DNA of 64,000 nucleotides from Physcomitrium patens (lineage: Eukaryota; Streptophyta; Bryopsida; Funariales; Funariaceae). A program made the translations under genes and the position numbers. The stretch spans positions 8,799,176 to 8,863,175 of the forward strand of contig NC_037253.1 in NCBI RefSeq assembly GCF_000002425.4, read 5' to 3'. Shown one piece after another: positions 1-11,032 of the stretch. The notes under the pieces are model-generated. The model was given only the letters and a program-made list of their open reading frames with translations. It was not told the origin of the DNA and made no database searches. Positions within the stretch are counted from its first letter, which is position 1; each line of letters begins with the position of its first letter.

Positions 1-468
1 TTGGTACATCCAGACTTTACAAAGGCCTTTTATTTAGAAACTGATGCTTCGGATTTTGCTTTGGAAGCTGTACTTTCACAAATGGGAGAAGACAAGAAGC
101 TCCATTTGGTTGCATTCTATTCTCAAAAGTTCTCTGCTGCTCAAATCAATTATGAGATTCACGATAACGAACTTCTTGCTATAGTGGATTCTTTCCAAGA
201 ATGGCATCACTTTCTTGAAGGAGCTGCACACCTAATGACCGTATACACAGATCACAAGAATTTGGAGTATTTCATGTCGACTCAAGTTCTAAATCGACGT
301 CAAGCTCAATGGAGTATGTTGCTATCTAGGTTCAATTTTGTTATCACTTATCGACCTGGAAAGCAGCATGGACTATCTAATGCCTTATCAAAGAGATTGT
401 ATCTTGTACCAAAGGTTGGAGAAGCAGCGTTTGATCAACAATGTATGACGTTGTTGAAGCCAAGGTAA
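1..468 (+). pseudogene. H pol: end of reverse transcriptase and RNase H domain (partial)
   Basis: The frame is open from the first base and reads as the RNase H domain of a Ty3/gypsy polyprotein: an ETDASDFA-type first catalytic Asp, a YSQKFS block, the NYEIHDNELLAI Glu block, and the TDHKNLEYF block with the third Asp. The connection to integrase follows. It ends at a TAA at 466-468 that breaks what should be one continuous pol frame, so this is a decayed copy. The N-terminal catalytic part of reverse transcriptase is outside the window. Confidence 0.85.
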
Positions 469-510
469 TTTAAGCTTTGCGCTACTATTGTACCAATTGA
501 TGCTGACTTC

Positions 511-1718
511 TTGAATCACGTACGTGTCGCGACCATTAAAGATTCAGTAGCCATTGATATCAAGCAGCGTGCCAATGACGACAAACTCAATGTGGAGGGA
601 GATCTTTTATACTTTGAGGAGCGATTGTATATCTCAAAAGGACCAGCACGACTCCGAGTTCTTCAATCTCGCCACGATTTTCCAGTTGCGGGACATTTTG
701 GATTCAATAAGACCTTGGAGCTTATTTCTCGAGATTTTTGGTGGCTCCAAATGTAGAAGGATGTGAAAAATTTTGTCCTCTCCTGTAACATCTGTTCAAG
801 ATCCAAGAATCATCGGCATCGCCCTTATGGACTCGTACAGCCATTGTCGATTCCACGTCGACTATGGTCTTCAGTTTCCATGGACTTCATCATGGACCTA
901 CCATCATCGAATTCATTTGACAGCATCTTTGTTGTGGTAGATCGGCTTACAAAGATGGCGCACTTTGTTCCTTGCAAGAAGACATTGTGTAGTGAAGTCA
1001 CAGCAAGGCTCTTTCTCGATAATGTGTATCGATATCATGGACTACCAGATGATATCGTATCAGATCAAGGAACCCAATTCGTATCAAAGTTTTGGAGATC
1101 TCTCTTTGAGATACTGAAGGTGGATATCAAGTTTTCTTCGGCTTTTCATCCTCAAACTGACGGCCAAACGGAACGGGTGAACCAAGTCTTGGAACAATAC
1201 TTACGATGTAGCATCAACTATCAACAAGACAATTGGACCACATATCTGCTGGTAGCCGAGTTTGCATATAACAACACCCTCTATGCGTTGACTCAATACA
1301 CACCATTCTTTTCCAACTATGGGTATCATCCAAAGCTTGATTTATTGAGTCCGTCAACAAATAACAATCCAGCAACTGAAGGATTTGCGAAACAACTATC
1401 AGAGCTTCAAAATACGTTGAAGCTTCAAATACAATCCGCTCAAGAATCCTACAAGGCGTTTGCAGATAGATTTCAGAATCAAGCACCTACTTTCAAAATT
1501 GGAGATAAAGTATGGCTTCTTTGACGGAATATCAAGATCAAGCGACCATGTGATAAGTTGGACTATCGAAGATTGGAACCATTTATCATCCAGAAGCAAA
1601 TCAATCTAGTAGCGTACCGTTTGGAATTATCGGCTTCTATAAAGGTACATCCAGTCTTTCATGTTTCTCTATTGCAGCCTTATCGAGTCGTCTTTTCTTG
1701 GAAGAGTGCAATGTCCGC
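511..1718 (+). pseudogene. H pol: integrase (zinc finger and DDE core), broken
   Basis: The N-terminal HHCC zinc finger is visible (His pair around 670-705, Cys pair CNIC at about 787-798). The DDE core follows: MDFIMDLP with the first Asp (about 880-905), SDQGTQF with the second Asp (about 1060-1080), and HPQTDGQTERVNQ with the Glu (about 1147-1185). The GDKVWLL and [12 protein letters not shown] blocks of the C-terminal integrase region follow. Two stops break it, at 754 (TAG) and 1522 (TGA). The frame is cut at 1718 by element N and resumes, after a frame change, at 10276. Confidence 0.85.
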
Positions 1719-3019
1719 TGTCGTATTACGTGCTTTCCTGCTCGAGAACGCGCTGGGCGTCTGGCTGTAGAAGGTAGTATGGAGATTCACCAATAGTCAA
1801 GCAGTCTATCAGTTTTTGACTGCTGGAATATAAACGACTGCAACAATGTACCGTAAATCTATACGGATGCTCTTCGACTATTTGTCGAAGTCTTTTTTTT
1901 TGCCCCAGCCGATAGGTCTCTAGACGTTATAGAGAATCTCGAACAACCCAAACTGTTAATCTTCAATACCCCTTTGTACTTACGATCTTGTATCCACTGA
2001 CTGTCCTGTTAGATTAATCCAATAAATTTCATTCACTCCGCATACTCAATCCTATAGACACACCTTTAATCCTTCAATCACAGACGTAACTCGATTTTAT
2101 AAAACAGTCAAGAGTATTCAAACCCACTTCATTTAAAAATCCAGATTCACCATTACAACACTGACTTCAGCAGCGATTGCCTCAATCTTCCCAAAACTCT
2201 ATGAAGAAGAAAAATCCAAATTCTATGTCTTTCCTTCCCCGACCCAAAGCATGAAGCTCCTCTCTCTAATTCCCTTGATCTTCCAAAACCTCCAATGAAA
2301 CCGAACTGGTAACCTTGCAAAAGCTTGAAAAAACTCTCTCCCCCCCCCGATTCCCCCCTAACCTTATCCTCTGAATTTCTTCAATCTTCCGTCTTAGATC
2401 CGGAATTGGCTCCCACCTCAAGCTTGGATCCAAAATTGGCTCTCGCCGTCAAGCTTTCTCCTCCGTTTTTACCTTTAAGAAATCCATTTACCGAAAACAA
2501 CGTTCCCTGAAACGGCACAGAGAACAAGACAGCCTGAAACAGAATCGAACCCCGTAATCGGGACCACATTGAGTCGCCCGACCAATTCAGGTCCTATATT
2601 GGAAAAGATGCCCGTAGTAACCTAGATGTTCCCGTAATTGGGTCAAATTGGTCCTCGCGTCAGATTGGCTAAGACCCGTAGTAAGACCTGGATTTCCCGT
2701 AATTAGACTGCATTGGGTTGACCGGCCAATTCAGGTCTCATATTGGATAAGAGGACCTGGATTGGATTATCGAAATTGGATCCAATTGGCTCCTCGAACC
2801 CGTCGTGTGAATTGGTCCTTCTCTTCCTGCTGACTCCCGTTATTGGAATCGAACGGAGCATTTCAATATACCCCAGCTGACTGTAATGGAGTGATTGAAC
2901 CTGACCACTCAGTATTTGTACTGGAGTTGGTCGATGCTCCCAATATTCGAGGTAACTGAATATTAATAAAATTCCCCTTTCTTTTTATTTTCACTGTATA
3001 CTCGTGTTACAACACGACA
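1719..3019 (-). repeat. N LTR, left copy (3' LTR in sense)
   Basis: 1301 bp, TGTCG...CGACA. It aligns to 9001-10275 over its whole length. The main difference is a low-complexity C-rich stretch near 2325-2360, which differs in length and content from the right copy (near 9580-9620). The two LTRs otherwise differ mainly by scattered C/T and G/A changes. Confidence 0.9.
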
Positions 3020-3034
3020 TTCACCCCCTCTAAA
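3020..3034 (-). promoter_or_regulatory. N polypurine tract
   Basis: The minus strand reads TTTAGAGGGGGTGAA directly before the 3' LTR. This fits the plus-strand primer position. Confidence 0.75.
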
Positions 3035-3081
3035 CCTGTGCATCCTCCGGTATGCACCAATTTACCCAATTGCTGTTTGAT

Positions 3082-3426
3082 TCAGAATATATCCCCTACG
3101 TCTTTGTCCAGTTCGTCTTCGTCACCTTCATTATCCATATCACTTTCATCTTCTTGCTGCGGAATCTCTGTACCTTCATTAAGGTCTTCCATATTCATCT
3201 CTGCGTGTCTTCGTTTAAATATTTTTACTCGCTTCCCTACAATTGGTATTTTCAATTTTGTACCATCTAACTCCCGTAATGAGTAAGTCACATTATCATG
3301 AACAGTTGTTACAACATATGGTCTAAACCAACGTTTTGAAAATTTCCGCAAAGTACTATGTTGATTATCCAGACTATTGTCATAAACAAGTACCCAGTCA
3401 CCTTCCTCGATTGCTTTTGGTCTCAT
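3082..3426 (-). pseudogene. N pol: integrase C-terminal region
   Basis: A separate frame contains WVLVYDNSLDNQ, RWFRPYVV and YSLRELDGTKL, typical of the integrase C-terminal beta-barrel region of Ty3 elements, followed by an acidic tail. A frameshift or stop between 3427 and 3566 separates it from the integrase core. There is no chromodomain, unlike in H and B. Confidence 0.7.
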
Positions 3427-3566
3427 CGATGTTGCTTATCGAATCGCACCTTGTTTTTTAACCTTGCTCTTTTTAACCTTCCCAATGCTATCTGGACATC
3501 TTCCGTTCTTTGCTCCAATTGTCGAATCCTAATAGCCAGAAGTTCTTCTCTTGTCAATCCATCTTC

Positions 3567-6356
3567 CTATGGTAGCATACTCCAAGTAAGTACCTTTTCT
3601 TCAATCGGCATAATTGGTTTTTGACCTGTCATAAGTTCTACTGGCATATATCCTGTCACCAAACTATGTGTTGTTCGATCAGCCCATAATGCAAATGACA
3701 AAAGCCGTGGCCACTCTTTAACCTTCCCATTACAAGCTTTAACCAATGCTTTCACAATCGGCGGGTGACCGCGTTCGCTTTTCGCATTCCCTTCCGGATT
3801 ATAAGCAGTAGTCAGTGATAGTTTAACTCCACATTTTTCAAAGAACTTACGAGCTTCTTGTGCATTTAATTCTCCACGATCTGCAGTGATTTTTCCTACG
3901 CACTTGTAACGGCAAATGACATCTTCAAGCAAAAACCTACAAATCCCCTCTGTAGATTTTGTCCTCAATGCTCTTCTTTCTACTTGATTTGATAAATCTT
4001 CACGAGCTAAAACCAAATATCTCATCTGCCATAACCCAACCGGCATAATAACCAAATCAACAACCCATTTAAAATGAATAGCCAGAGGATACGTAGGATG
4101 AAGACCATCTCGATGTCGGATATTAGAATACGATTGACAGATTTCACATGACTCTACAAATGAGAGCACATCTCGATACATATTTTTCCACCAATATCGT
4201 TCCTTGAGTTTAGCAAAAGTAGCCCAGATTCCTCTATGCCCTGCCCATAAACTATCGTGAAACTCCTTTAATAATTTTAGTTTTTCTTCCTTTTTGCCTA
4301 TCACTCGTTGTGGCATCCCAATTCCTTTTTTCGGTCTCTTCCATAAGAATCCATCTCGAAGTAAAAATCCATATGCTTTTTTTCTTATTTGTTTGAATTT
4401 TTCTATAGACCAATTTCCCTGCTTAGACAAGGTATTCAAATAATGACCAATATCCAATAATTCTCCTTCATAAGATTCTTCAAGAAATAGCTTGTCTTCT
4501 CTCTTGAGATTTGATATTGAATAGAATTTCAATCCGACATCATCAATGTCTTCAACCATTTCGTCCTCCCTCTCGTATCTTGCTCGAGATAGCATGTCTG
4601 CTACTAAATTGTCCTTCCCAGTGATATGCTTAAATTCAGGATTTAGTGACTTAATATAAGCAATCCATCTCAACATTGCAATATCTGGCGTTGAACAGTT
4701 AATAATCATTCCAAGCAATGGCAAGCAATCTGTTTCAATTACTACTACTGCCCCAATCAAATAGTCCTTTTCAACTTTCATAGCTGAAACAACTCCCCAA
4801 AGTTCTCTTTTGACTTGCGAATATGTACGCTGACGAATGCTTAAAACTTTAGCCCCAAATCGAACTGCAAATCTACTCCCATTCGAATCATCTTGACCCA
4901 CCGCCCATCCAATGGCAATTGGACTAGCGTCTACAGTAAAAATCACTGGTCTATTGCACTTATAATCAACCTTCCTCAATATTGGAGGTGACATCAATAA
5001 TTTCTTCAATCTTTGCATTGCCTGAATATGCCTTTCTTTCCATTCAAATCGGTAGCCCTTGCGTAACAGTTCATATAATGGATCTGCTATGTGAGCAAAA
5101 TGAGGGATCCAGATTCGATAAAATACACATGCACCCAAAAACCTGCGAACCTCTGTTAAAGTACCACAATCCTCTTTCATCCTTCCTATTGCATCAACTT
5201 TAGTCGGATCTGGTTTTCTTCCGTAAGATCTGCATAAATGTCCAACAATTACAACCTCTCGCACTCCAAATACGGACTTCATACCCAATAATGTAAGATG
5301 AACTTCTCCAAGCCGAGTTAAAATCTTTTCACAATCTTGTATATGATCAACAACATATCTGCGACACCCCCTCGTATCTAAAGTTTCATCCTTGTCTCCT
5401 TCTCTGCACCCTTTTATAGGAACATCATCCAGAAAAGGCATAGTCTTTTCCAGAATAAAATCTCTCAATACCTTATTCATCCCATTCATCATATACGCAA
5501 CTGAGTTGGTCGCGCCTTGAGGAAGAGTGCACATTCTAACCAATCCAAGCGGTGTTCTCATCGTTGTCATATCTCTACTTCCTTCGGCAAGTTGAAATTG
5601 ATCATAACCTGAATACAAATCACCCATTGAATAGATCGCCCTTCCAGCAAACGCCTCAGTAAATTCATCCACAATTGGTCCAATTCCTGCCTTCCTGACA
5701 GTAACAGCATTCACCGGCTCCATATCTTGAATAAACCGCAGTGACCCATTCTTCTTAGGTACCGTAAACCATCGACTAGAATACGGCGCAAATGAAGGTT
5801 CTAATATTTTCATCTTTATCTTTTCTTTCAATAGTTCCACCAATTTAGGTAAATGTGCCCTCGGTACTGGAATCAGTCTTAGATTCCAAGGTACATGCGG
5901 TACAGTGAAGATAACCATAGGTGTTATAATATTTGGATCCACACACCCAATTTCATGAGATTCGAAGGCAAACGATCTACCTTGTTTAGCCAACATCTTT
6001 TTGAAGCAAGTAATTTCCTTCGGCAATAAAGAACCATCAGAACCAATCTTCAATTCTTCAAAAGTCTCTTCAGTAAACTGATGTCCAATACTCATTGGAT
6101 CTCTTAAACTTGCTTCTTTTGATGCTTCTCCCATTTGTTCTTTAGAATCCTCTGATAATGGTCCGGCAACAGGCTTTACCTTCTTATCTGCCGTTTTATA
6201 TCTCGTCTCTACTGTGACTTCTGGTGCTTGAAAAGATTCAAGCATGGTATAAACCTCTCTCAAATGAATCTCAACAATCTTATCATTATCCTCTAACCCA
6301 ATAGATGTAATCAATTCCAATGAATCTTCCAGCCCATTTTCTTCATAAACACCCAA
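3567..6356 (-). pseudogene. N pol: reverse transcriptase, RNase H and integrase
   Basis: A long open segment of 929 codons. Reverse transcriptase comes first: PKKNGSLRFIQD, the DLYSGYDQFQL block with the first catalytic Asp, LPQGATNS, and a catalytic FLDD where most Ty3 elements have YxDD. RNase H follows with TVDASPIAIGW, RELWGVV and the ETDCLPLL block. Integrase follows with an HHCC finger ending CEICQSY and core blocks WVVDLVI, TADRGELN and a Glu in GNAKSERGH. The frame must have been joined upstream to the protease. About 270 bp with stops or shifts (6356-6628) separates them now, so the copy is probably non-autonomous. Confidence 0.8.
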
Positions 6357-6628
6357 AATCCTCTCATCATCTTACAATGTACCTATCTTGCGTAACTGTC
6401 CTTCAATATCATATAATCTTTTTCTTTCTTTTCTTTTAAAATCATCAACTTTCTTATACATAATATTTCCATTCTCCAATATACCAATAAAACTCGCATC
6501 AAAGGCACCTTCATCTCGCGAGAGTACCTCCTCTTTTGTACCTCCATAATCTCGCTTTACAGTGGTACCTCCCCAAAATCCTTAAATCCTTCAACAATCT
6601 TTGGCAATGGTTTCTCCCTCAACCTATC

Positions 6629-7045
6629 TCAATTCCGTTCATAGTTAGGAGGTACTGTTAGAAATTGTACAGCTTTCTTCCCATCTTCGCTCCGTACCCT
6701 TGCATAAGCAGAACCATCGTCAAGTACCTTTGTTTCCATCCGTGTTGCCGTGATATAAGGTTGTCCTAAAATCAACGGATAAGACGTTGTATCTTGAACG
6801 AAGAATTGTTGCTCCGTCGCAACATCCCCAATCCGAATTTTGACATCTGGACAAGCTCCATATAACTCGCCTCGTGTGTCATTAACTGCTCGTATTGCCC
6901 ATCCATGTTCCATATCAATTGGCCATTTTTGCTTCTTATAAAGATCTTTAGACATGAGATTTATTTCAGAACCATGGTCCACCAAGGCAACTATTGGTTC
7001 TTCTATATCTCCTACCTTCACCAATACCTCAGTAGTTGCCCTTGC
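6629..7045 (-). pseudogene. N retroviral-type aspartic protease
   Basis: In frame with gag after the TAG. The active-site block reads VALVDHGSEINLM, so the usual D-[TS]-G is D-H-G here. The second conserved block LILGQPYITA is intact, followed by the DDGSAYARVRS stretch found in this protease subfamily. It ends at a TGA at about 6626. Confidence 0.7.
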
Positions 7046-8929
7046 CTAATGCTTTCGAGTATAATGGCTCAAAGTTTCCATTTCCTTGTCACTAGAATCT
7101 TCGAAACGTACTCGCTGATTATACCCATTCTTTTCATTTATTGGTTGCTTGTAACCAATATCAACCTCTTCTTCATCTCTACATATTCTTGCATCAATAG
7201 CATGACTCATTCTAGTTTCGCTCATTAATTGCCTCTTTTGCTTAATGCTGTCAATGATAACATCATGAAACTCCTTCTTTGCAATTTCCAAGACTTCTTT
7301 CAATGTGAATTCCACCTTAGCATTTAATATACGTTCTTCCAACATCCCTTTCAAATTTATTGCCGCTTCAATGTCAGAAAGTAGCTTATAAGCAATTGAT
7401 TTGCACTTATCTTTTGTCTCCGTTGTTTTTTCTCCCAATGATGCTGAGGTATCCTTTACAGGCAATTCTTGTGAAGCTGCCTCCCGATCCTTGTCTCCTC
7501 GAGTTTGCCTCTTAAAAGAATTTCCTTCTCTAGTATCATCAAAATTTCCTCGTCTTTTTTCTTCCATCAAAGCTTCATGTTGGCTCTTAGCAATATATGC
7601 ATGATTTGAAAGAGACTCAACAGGATCCTCCCAACCTGTTCTTCCTCGTATTGTAGCTGTAGTTCTCAATAACGCTTCTCGAGGTAATTTCCCTTCTTGC
7701 ATTGTAGAAACGGCAGAAGCCCAAAACTCACTAGTTTCCGTACTTCCACCAATTTCATCATCTACTCTAGCACCATAACTTGTACTTTCTCGTGCTATTG
7801 TTTCATGCTCTTTTAAGTAATCTTGAACCAATGCTCTCATTCCTCCCTTGCCAAAATTGGTTTGAAGAAGATCCTCCCTATCTTTCAATGCTATCTTCCC
7901 ATCTTTCCAGCAAATAATTTCCTGTCGTATCATATTATTAAATTCATTGCAATCTTTTCTAGTGTGTGAAGCATCATCACACCAAATGCATCTTTGTACA
8001 TATCCTTGTTTTGAAATATTCTTCGAATTGTTTATAGAAGTATTTTCTTCAAGTCTTGCCAATTTGATTTGAAGATCTCGCATTCCTCGTATAATTTCTT
8101 CCATACCCATATCTGCTTTCTTTGACAAGGATGTCGAAGGTTGAACTGTAGGCATTGTCGGTGGTGTTGTACGTACTGGAGCTTTGGGTGCTTGTACTGT
8201 TTTCGGAATATTGCTCCTATCCTTCTTCCTTTCTTTTTTTGTAAGCAACCCCATCGCATCTTCAACGTTCTTCCACTTCGTTGTCAATCCTTCATCTTCT
8301 TCTTTGTCTTCAAGAAGGGGTTCTAATTTTTCTTGCAATTCTCCATCAGCAGCTTGAAGAAATAGATCAACTTTGTTCGGCTCCAATGTCAATTTTTCTA
8401 CCTTCGATAATTGAGAGTACTGCCTCTCAAATTCCCTTAGTAGCTCTGTTGCTTGCAAATTCTTATTAGGCCGTTCAATCCATCCCAGAAACAGCTTCTT
8501 AGTAACGCGATCAGCATCTTCTAAGAAATATTCGTCTTTCAATGCATGTAAAAAATCCTCCCATGAATTCTCACAACGATCCGTAATTGATGTAATGTGG
8601 TCCCTTATCTCCGGTATCGTGGCAAGTCCAAATAGTGCAACCATTTTCTTCTCAGAAACCCGATTTAATTCCATTTCACGAACATAACATCTTAAATACC
8701 TTGAAATATTCCTCCCATCAAATTGATCAATTTTATTGACCACTGCTTGCAATTCTTTGGTTGCCAAAGCTTCCTTTCGATCATTGCTTTGCTGTTGCTG
8801 CATTGACAATGAGAAGGCTTGAAACAAACTAGCAATAGACGGATCCATGTGCATACCTTGTCCTTTAGAAGACTCTCCACCAGAAACTTCTCCCGAAAAT
8901 CCTTCAAAATTTTTATTTTCGTTTTCCAT
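7046..8929 (-). CDS. N gag-like protein
   Basis: A 627-codon frame starting at the ATG at 8929; the frame is open a few codons further up, without an ATG. The N-terminal half is helical with a DQFDGRNISRYL-type block seen in Ty3-type capsids. Low-complexity Thr/Pro sequence follows, then a CCHC zinc knuckle (C-I-W-C-x4-H-x4-C, about 7965-8005). The C-terminal third is charged. It ends at a TAG at 7046 that separates it in frame from the protease, so in an intact element gag and pol may be one frame or joined by readthrough. Confidence 0.75.
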   Translation of the reverse strand: MENENKNFEGFSGEVSGGESSKGQGMHMDPSIASLFQAFSLSMQQQQSNDRKEALATKELQAVVNKIDQFDGRNISRYLRCYVREMELNRVSEKKMVALFGLATIPEIRDHITSITDRCENSWEDFLHALKDEYFLEDADRVTKKLFLGWIERPNKNLQATELLREFERQYSQLSKVEKLTLEPNKVDLFLQAADGELQEKLEPLLEDKEEDEGLTTKWKNVEDAMGLLTKKERKKDRSNIPKTVQAPKAPVRTTPPTMPTVQPSTSLSKKADMGMEEIIRGMRDLQIKLARLEENTSINNSKNISKQGYVQRCIWCDDASHTRKDCNEFNNMIRQEIICWKDGKIALKDREDLLQTNFGKGGMRALVQDYLKEHETIARESTSYGARVDDEIGGSTETSEFWASAVSTMQEGKLPREALLRTTATIRGRTGWEDPVESLSNHAYIAKSQHEALMEEKRRGNFDDTREGNSFKRQTRGDKDREAASQELPVKDTSASLGEKTTETKDKCKSIAYKLLSDIEAAINLKGMLEERILNAKVEFTLKEVLEIAKKEFHDVIIDSIKQKRQLMSETRMSHAIDARICRDEEEVDIGYKQPINEKNGYNQRVRFEDSSDKEMETLSHYTRKH

Positions 8930-8980
8930 AAAAATAAAGATAAAATCAACCAAAATCCAATACCTTCTACCTCAAGCATT

Positions 8981-8996
8981 CATGTCGGGTTCACCA
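8981..8996 (-). promoter_or_regulatory. N candidate primer-binding site
   Basis: On the minus strand, four bases after the 5' LTR, the sequence reads TGGTGAACCCGACATG. The opposite strand therefore ends in CCA, as a tRNA 3' end would. I could not assign the tRNA. Confidence 0.55.
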
Positions 8997-9000
8997 CTTA

Positions 9001-10275
9001 TGTCGTATTACGTGCTTTCTTGCTCGAGAACGCGTCGGGCGTTTGGCTGTAGAAGGTAGTATGGAGATTCGCCGATAGTCAAGCAGTCTATTAGTTTTTG
9101 ACTGCTGGAATATAAACGACTGCAACAATGTACCGTAAATCTATACGGATGCTCTTCGACTACTTGTCGAAGTCTTTTTTTTTGCCCCAGCCGATAGGTC
9201 TCTAGACGTTACAAAGAATCCCGAACAATCCAAACTGTTAATCTTCAATACCCCTTTGTACTTACGATCTTGTATCCACTGACTGTCCTGTTAGATTAAT
9301 CCAATAAATTTCATTCACTTCGCATACTCAATCCTATAGACACCCCTTTAATCTTTCAATCACAGACGTAACTCGATTTTACAAAACAGTCAAGAGTATT
9401 CAAACCTACTTCATTTAAAAATCCAGATTCACCATTACAACACTGACTTCAGCAGCGATTGCCTCAATCTTCCCAAAACTCTATGAAGAAGAAAAATCCA
9501 AATTCTATGTCTTTCCTTCCCCGACCCGAAGCATGAAGCTCCTCTCTCTAATTCCCTTGATCTTCCAAAACCTCCAATGAAAAAAACCCCCCCCCTTCAA
9601 AACTATATCCCCCCTAACCTTATCCTCTGAATTTCTTCAATCTTCCGTCTTAGATCCGGAATTGGCTCCCACCTCAAGCTTGGATCCAAAATTGGCTCTC
9701 GCCGTCAAGCTTTCTCCTCCGTTTTTACCTTTAAGAAATCCATTTACCGAAAACAACGTTCCCTGAAATGGCACAGAGAACAAGATAGCCTGAAACAGAA
9801 TCGAACCCCGTAATCGGGACCACATTGAGTCGTCCGACCAATTTAGGTCCTATATTGGGAAAGATGCTCGTAGTAACCTGGATGTTCCCGTAATTGGGTC
9901 AAATTGGTCCTCGCGTCAGATTGGCTAAGACCCGTAGTAAGACCTGGATTTCCCGTAATTAGACTGCATTGGATTGACCGGCCAATTCAGGTCTCGTATT
10001 GGATAAGAGGACCCGGATTGGATTATCGAAATTGGATCCAATTGGCTCCTCGAACCCGTCGTGTGAATTGGTCCTTCTCTTCCTGTTGACTCCCGTTATT
10101 GGAATTGAATGGAGCATTTCAGTATGCCCCAGCTGACTGTAACGGAGTGATTGAACCTGACCACTCAGTATTTGTACTGGAGTTGGTCGATGCTCCCAAT
10201 ATTCGAGGTAACTGAATATTAATAAAATTCCCCTTTCTTTTTATTTTCACTGTATACTCGTGTTACAACACGACA
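9001..10275 (-). repeat. N LTR, right copy (5' LTR in sense)
   Basis: 1275 bp, same ends as the left copy. In sense orientation it precedes the primer-binding site and gag. Confidence 0.9.
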
Positions 10276-10497
10276 CCGCCACCTAGTATTGAGATCGAGA
10301 ACCACGAGGAATATGAGGTTGAAAAGGTGCTGGATTCACGACGAAGGTGGGACAAGTTGGAGTATCTTGTTCATTGGTGCGGCTACGACATTAATGAACA
10401 AACGTCGGAGCCAACTGAAAATCTTGCCAATGCGTTGTAAAAGGTACAGGAGTTTCATCAACAACATCCTCATAAACCTAAGCCAGTTCGACGATAG
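10276..10497 (+). pseudogene. H pol: chromodomain, resumed after element N
   Basis: Reading from 10276, the sequence gives a typical chromodomain with [19 protein letters not shown] and the NLANA helix. The homologous domain in element B has TWEP; here that Trp codon has become TCG. A TAA at 10438 interrupts the frame, which then continues with a basic FHQQHPHKPK tail. Chromodomains at the integrase C-terminus are known to direct chromoviruses to marked chromatin. The left half of the same gene ends at 1718, so N landed about 20 codons before the domain. Confidence 0.8.
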
Positions 10498-10628
10498 CTT
10501 CTTTCTAAAGCTTGCTCACCCAAGAATATAAAAAAAGGGGAGAGCACCACCAAAATTCGTAGTTGATATAGTTATTTTCTCCAAGATAAAGTAGAATTTT
10601 TTCAGTAGCCATAGTTTGGTCTTCTGAT
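10498..10628. other. H spacer between chromodomain tail and third reading frame
   Basis: A short AT-rich spacer. I see no motif in it. Confidence 0.4.
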
Positions 10629-10976
10629 ATGGATAGCCAAGAGATAGATACTATGCCAGTCAGATTATCTCAACCGACTAGCTCACGAAGGCGACCCCAA
10701 GATGAAGAACCGCCTACACCACGACGATGACAAAGGATACCGAGTAACCGATCACTGGTGATTGTATTTGAGTTTGAGCGTGCTTACGATGGTCAGCTAG
10801 AAGGCGTATTTGCAAGACAATTTCACAATGAGGATACAGAAGTTCATGCTTGGTCAGAAGTTGAAGGAGTGGGCCACTATCGTTGACTTCAAGGGCCGAA
10901 GAACCACTTGTCTCGTGAAGAATAGTTGGAGTTCATAGCAGACGTTATGCGACAGATCTTCATTTTCTTGCGTTGA
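10629..10976 (+). pseudogene. H third reading frame downstream of the chromodomain (unknown protein, decayed)
   Basis: From ATG at 10629 the frame runs 115 codons to a TGA at 10974 with three internal stops (10728, 10884, 10923). The stop at 10884 lies where element B has TGG, so it is a G-to-A change; the others are also one transition from Arg or Gln codons. It starts with an acidic/basic, Pro- and Arg-rich part, followed by a region matching element B's equivalent frame: W-S-x7-Y-R-x-L-x-G-P-x-N-H-L, then x-R-E-E. It is not in frame with the chromodomain. I recognise no domain. Homology to B (22707-23117) is the main reason to regard it as once coding. Confidence 0.6.
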
Positions 10977-11018
10977 TACTAATTAACAACAACATTGCTT
11001 CTCAGAGACCTCGAAGCT

Positions 11019-11032
11019 AAAGGAGGGGGTGA
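11019..11032 (+). promoter_or_regulatory. H polypurine tract
   Basis: A purine-rich run (AAAGGAGGGGGTGA) sits immediately before the TG of the 3' LTR. This is the expected position of the plus-strand DNA primer. Confidence 0.8.

Larger units (their letters stand above)
1719..10275 (-). mobile_element. Element N: complete Ty3-type LTR retrotransposon nested in H
   Basis: It is bounded by two LTRs beginning TGTCGTATTACG and ending CACGACA. A 4-bp direct repeat CCGC flanks it (1715-1718 and 10276-10279). All coding sequence is on the minus strand: gag, protease, reverse transcriptase, RNase H, integrase. Long frames survive (627-codon gag, 929-codon pol segment) and LTR differences are few and mostly transitions, so this is the youngest insertion in the left block. 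A candidate tRNA-type primer site and a polypurine tract sit at the expected ends. Confidence 0.9.

Noticed and set aside
1214-1599. Minus-strand open frames over H integrase
   Set aside because: They lie antisense to a clear integrase frame and show no protein-like motif.
1719-9020. Short frames at the N LTR starts as genes
   Set aside because: Identical frames occur in both LTRs and carry no domain; they are LTR sequence.
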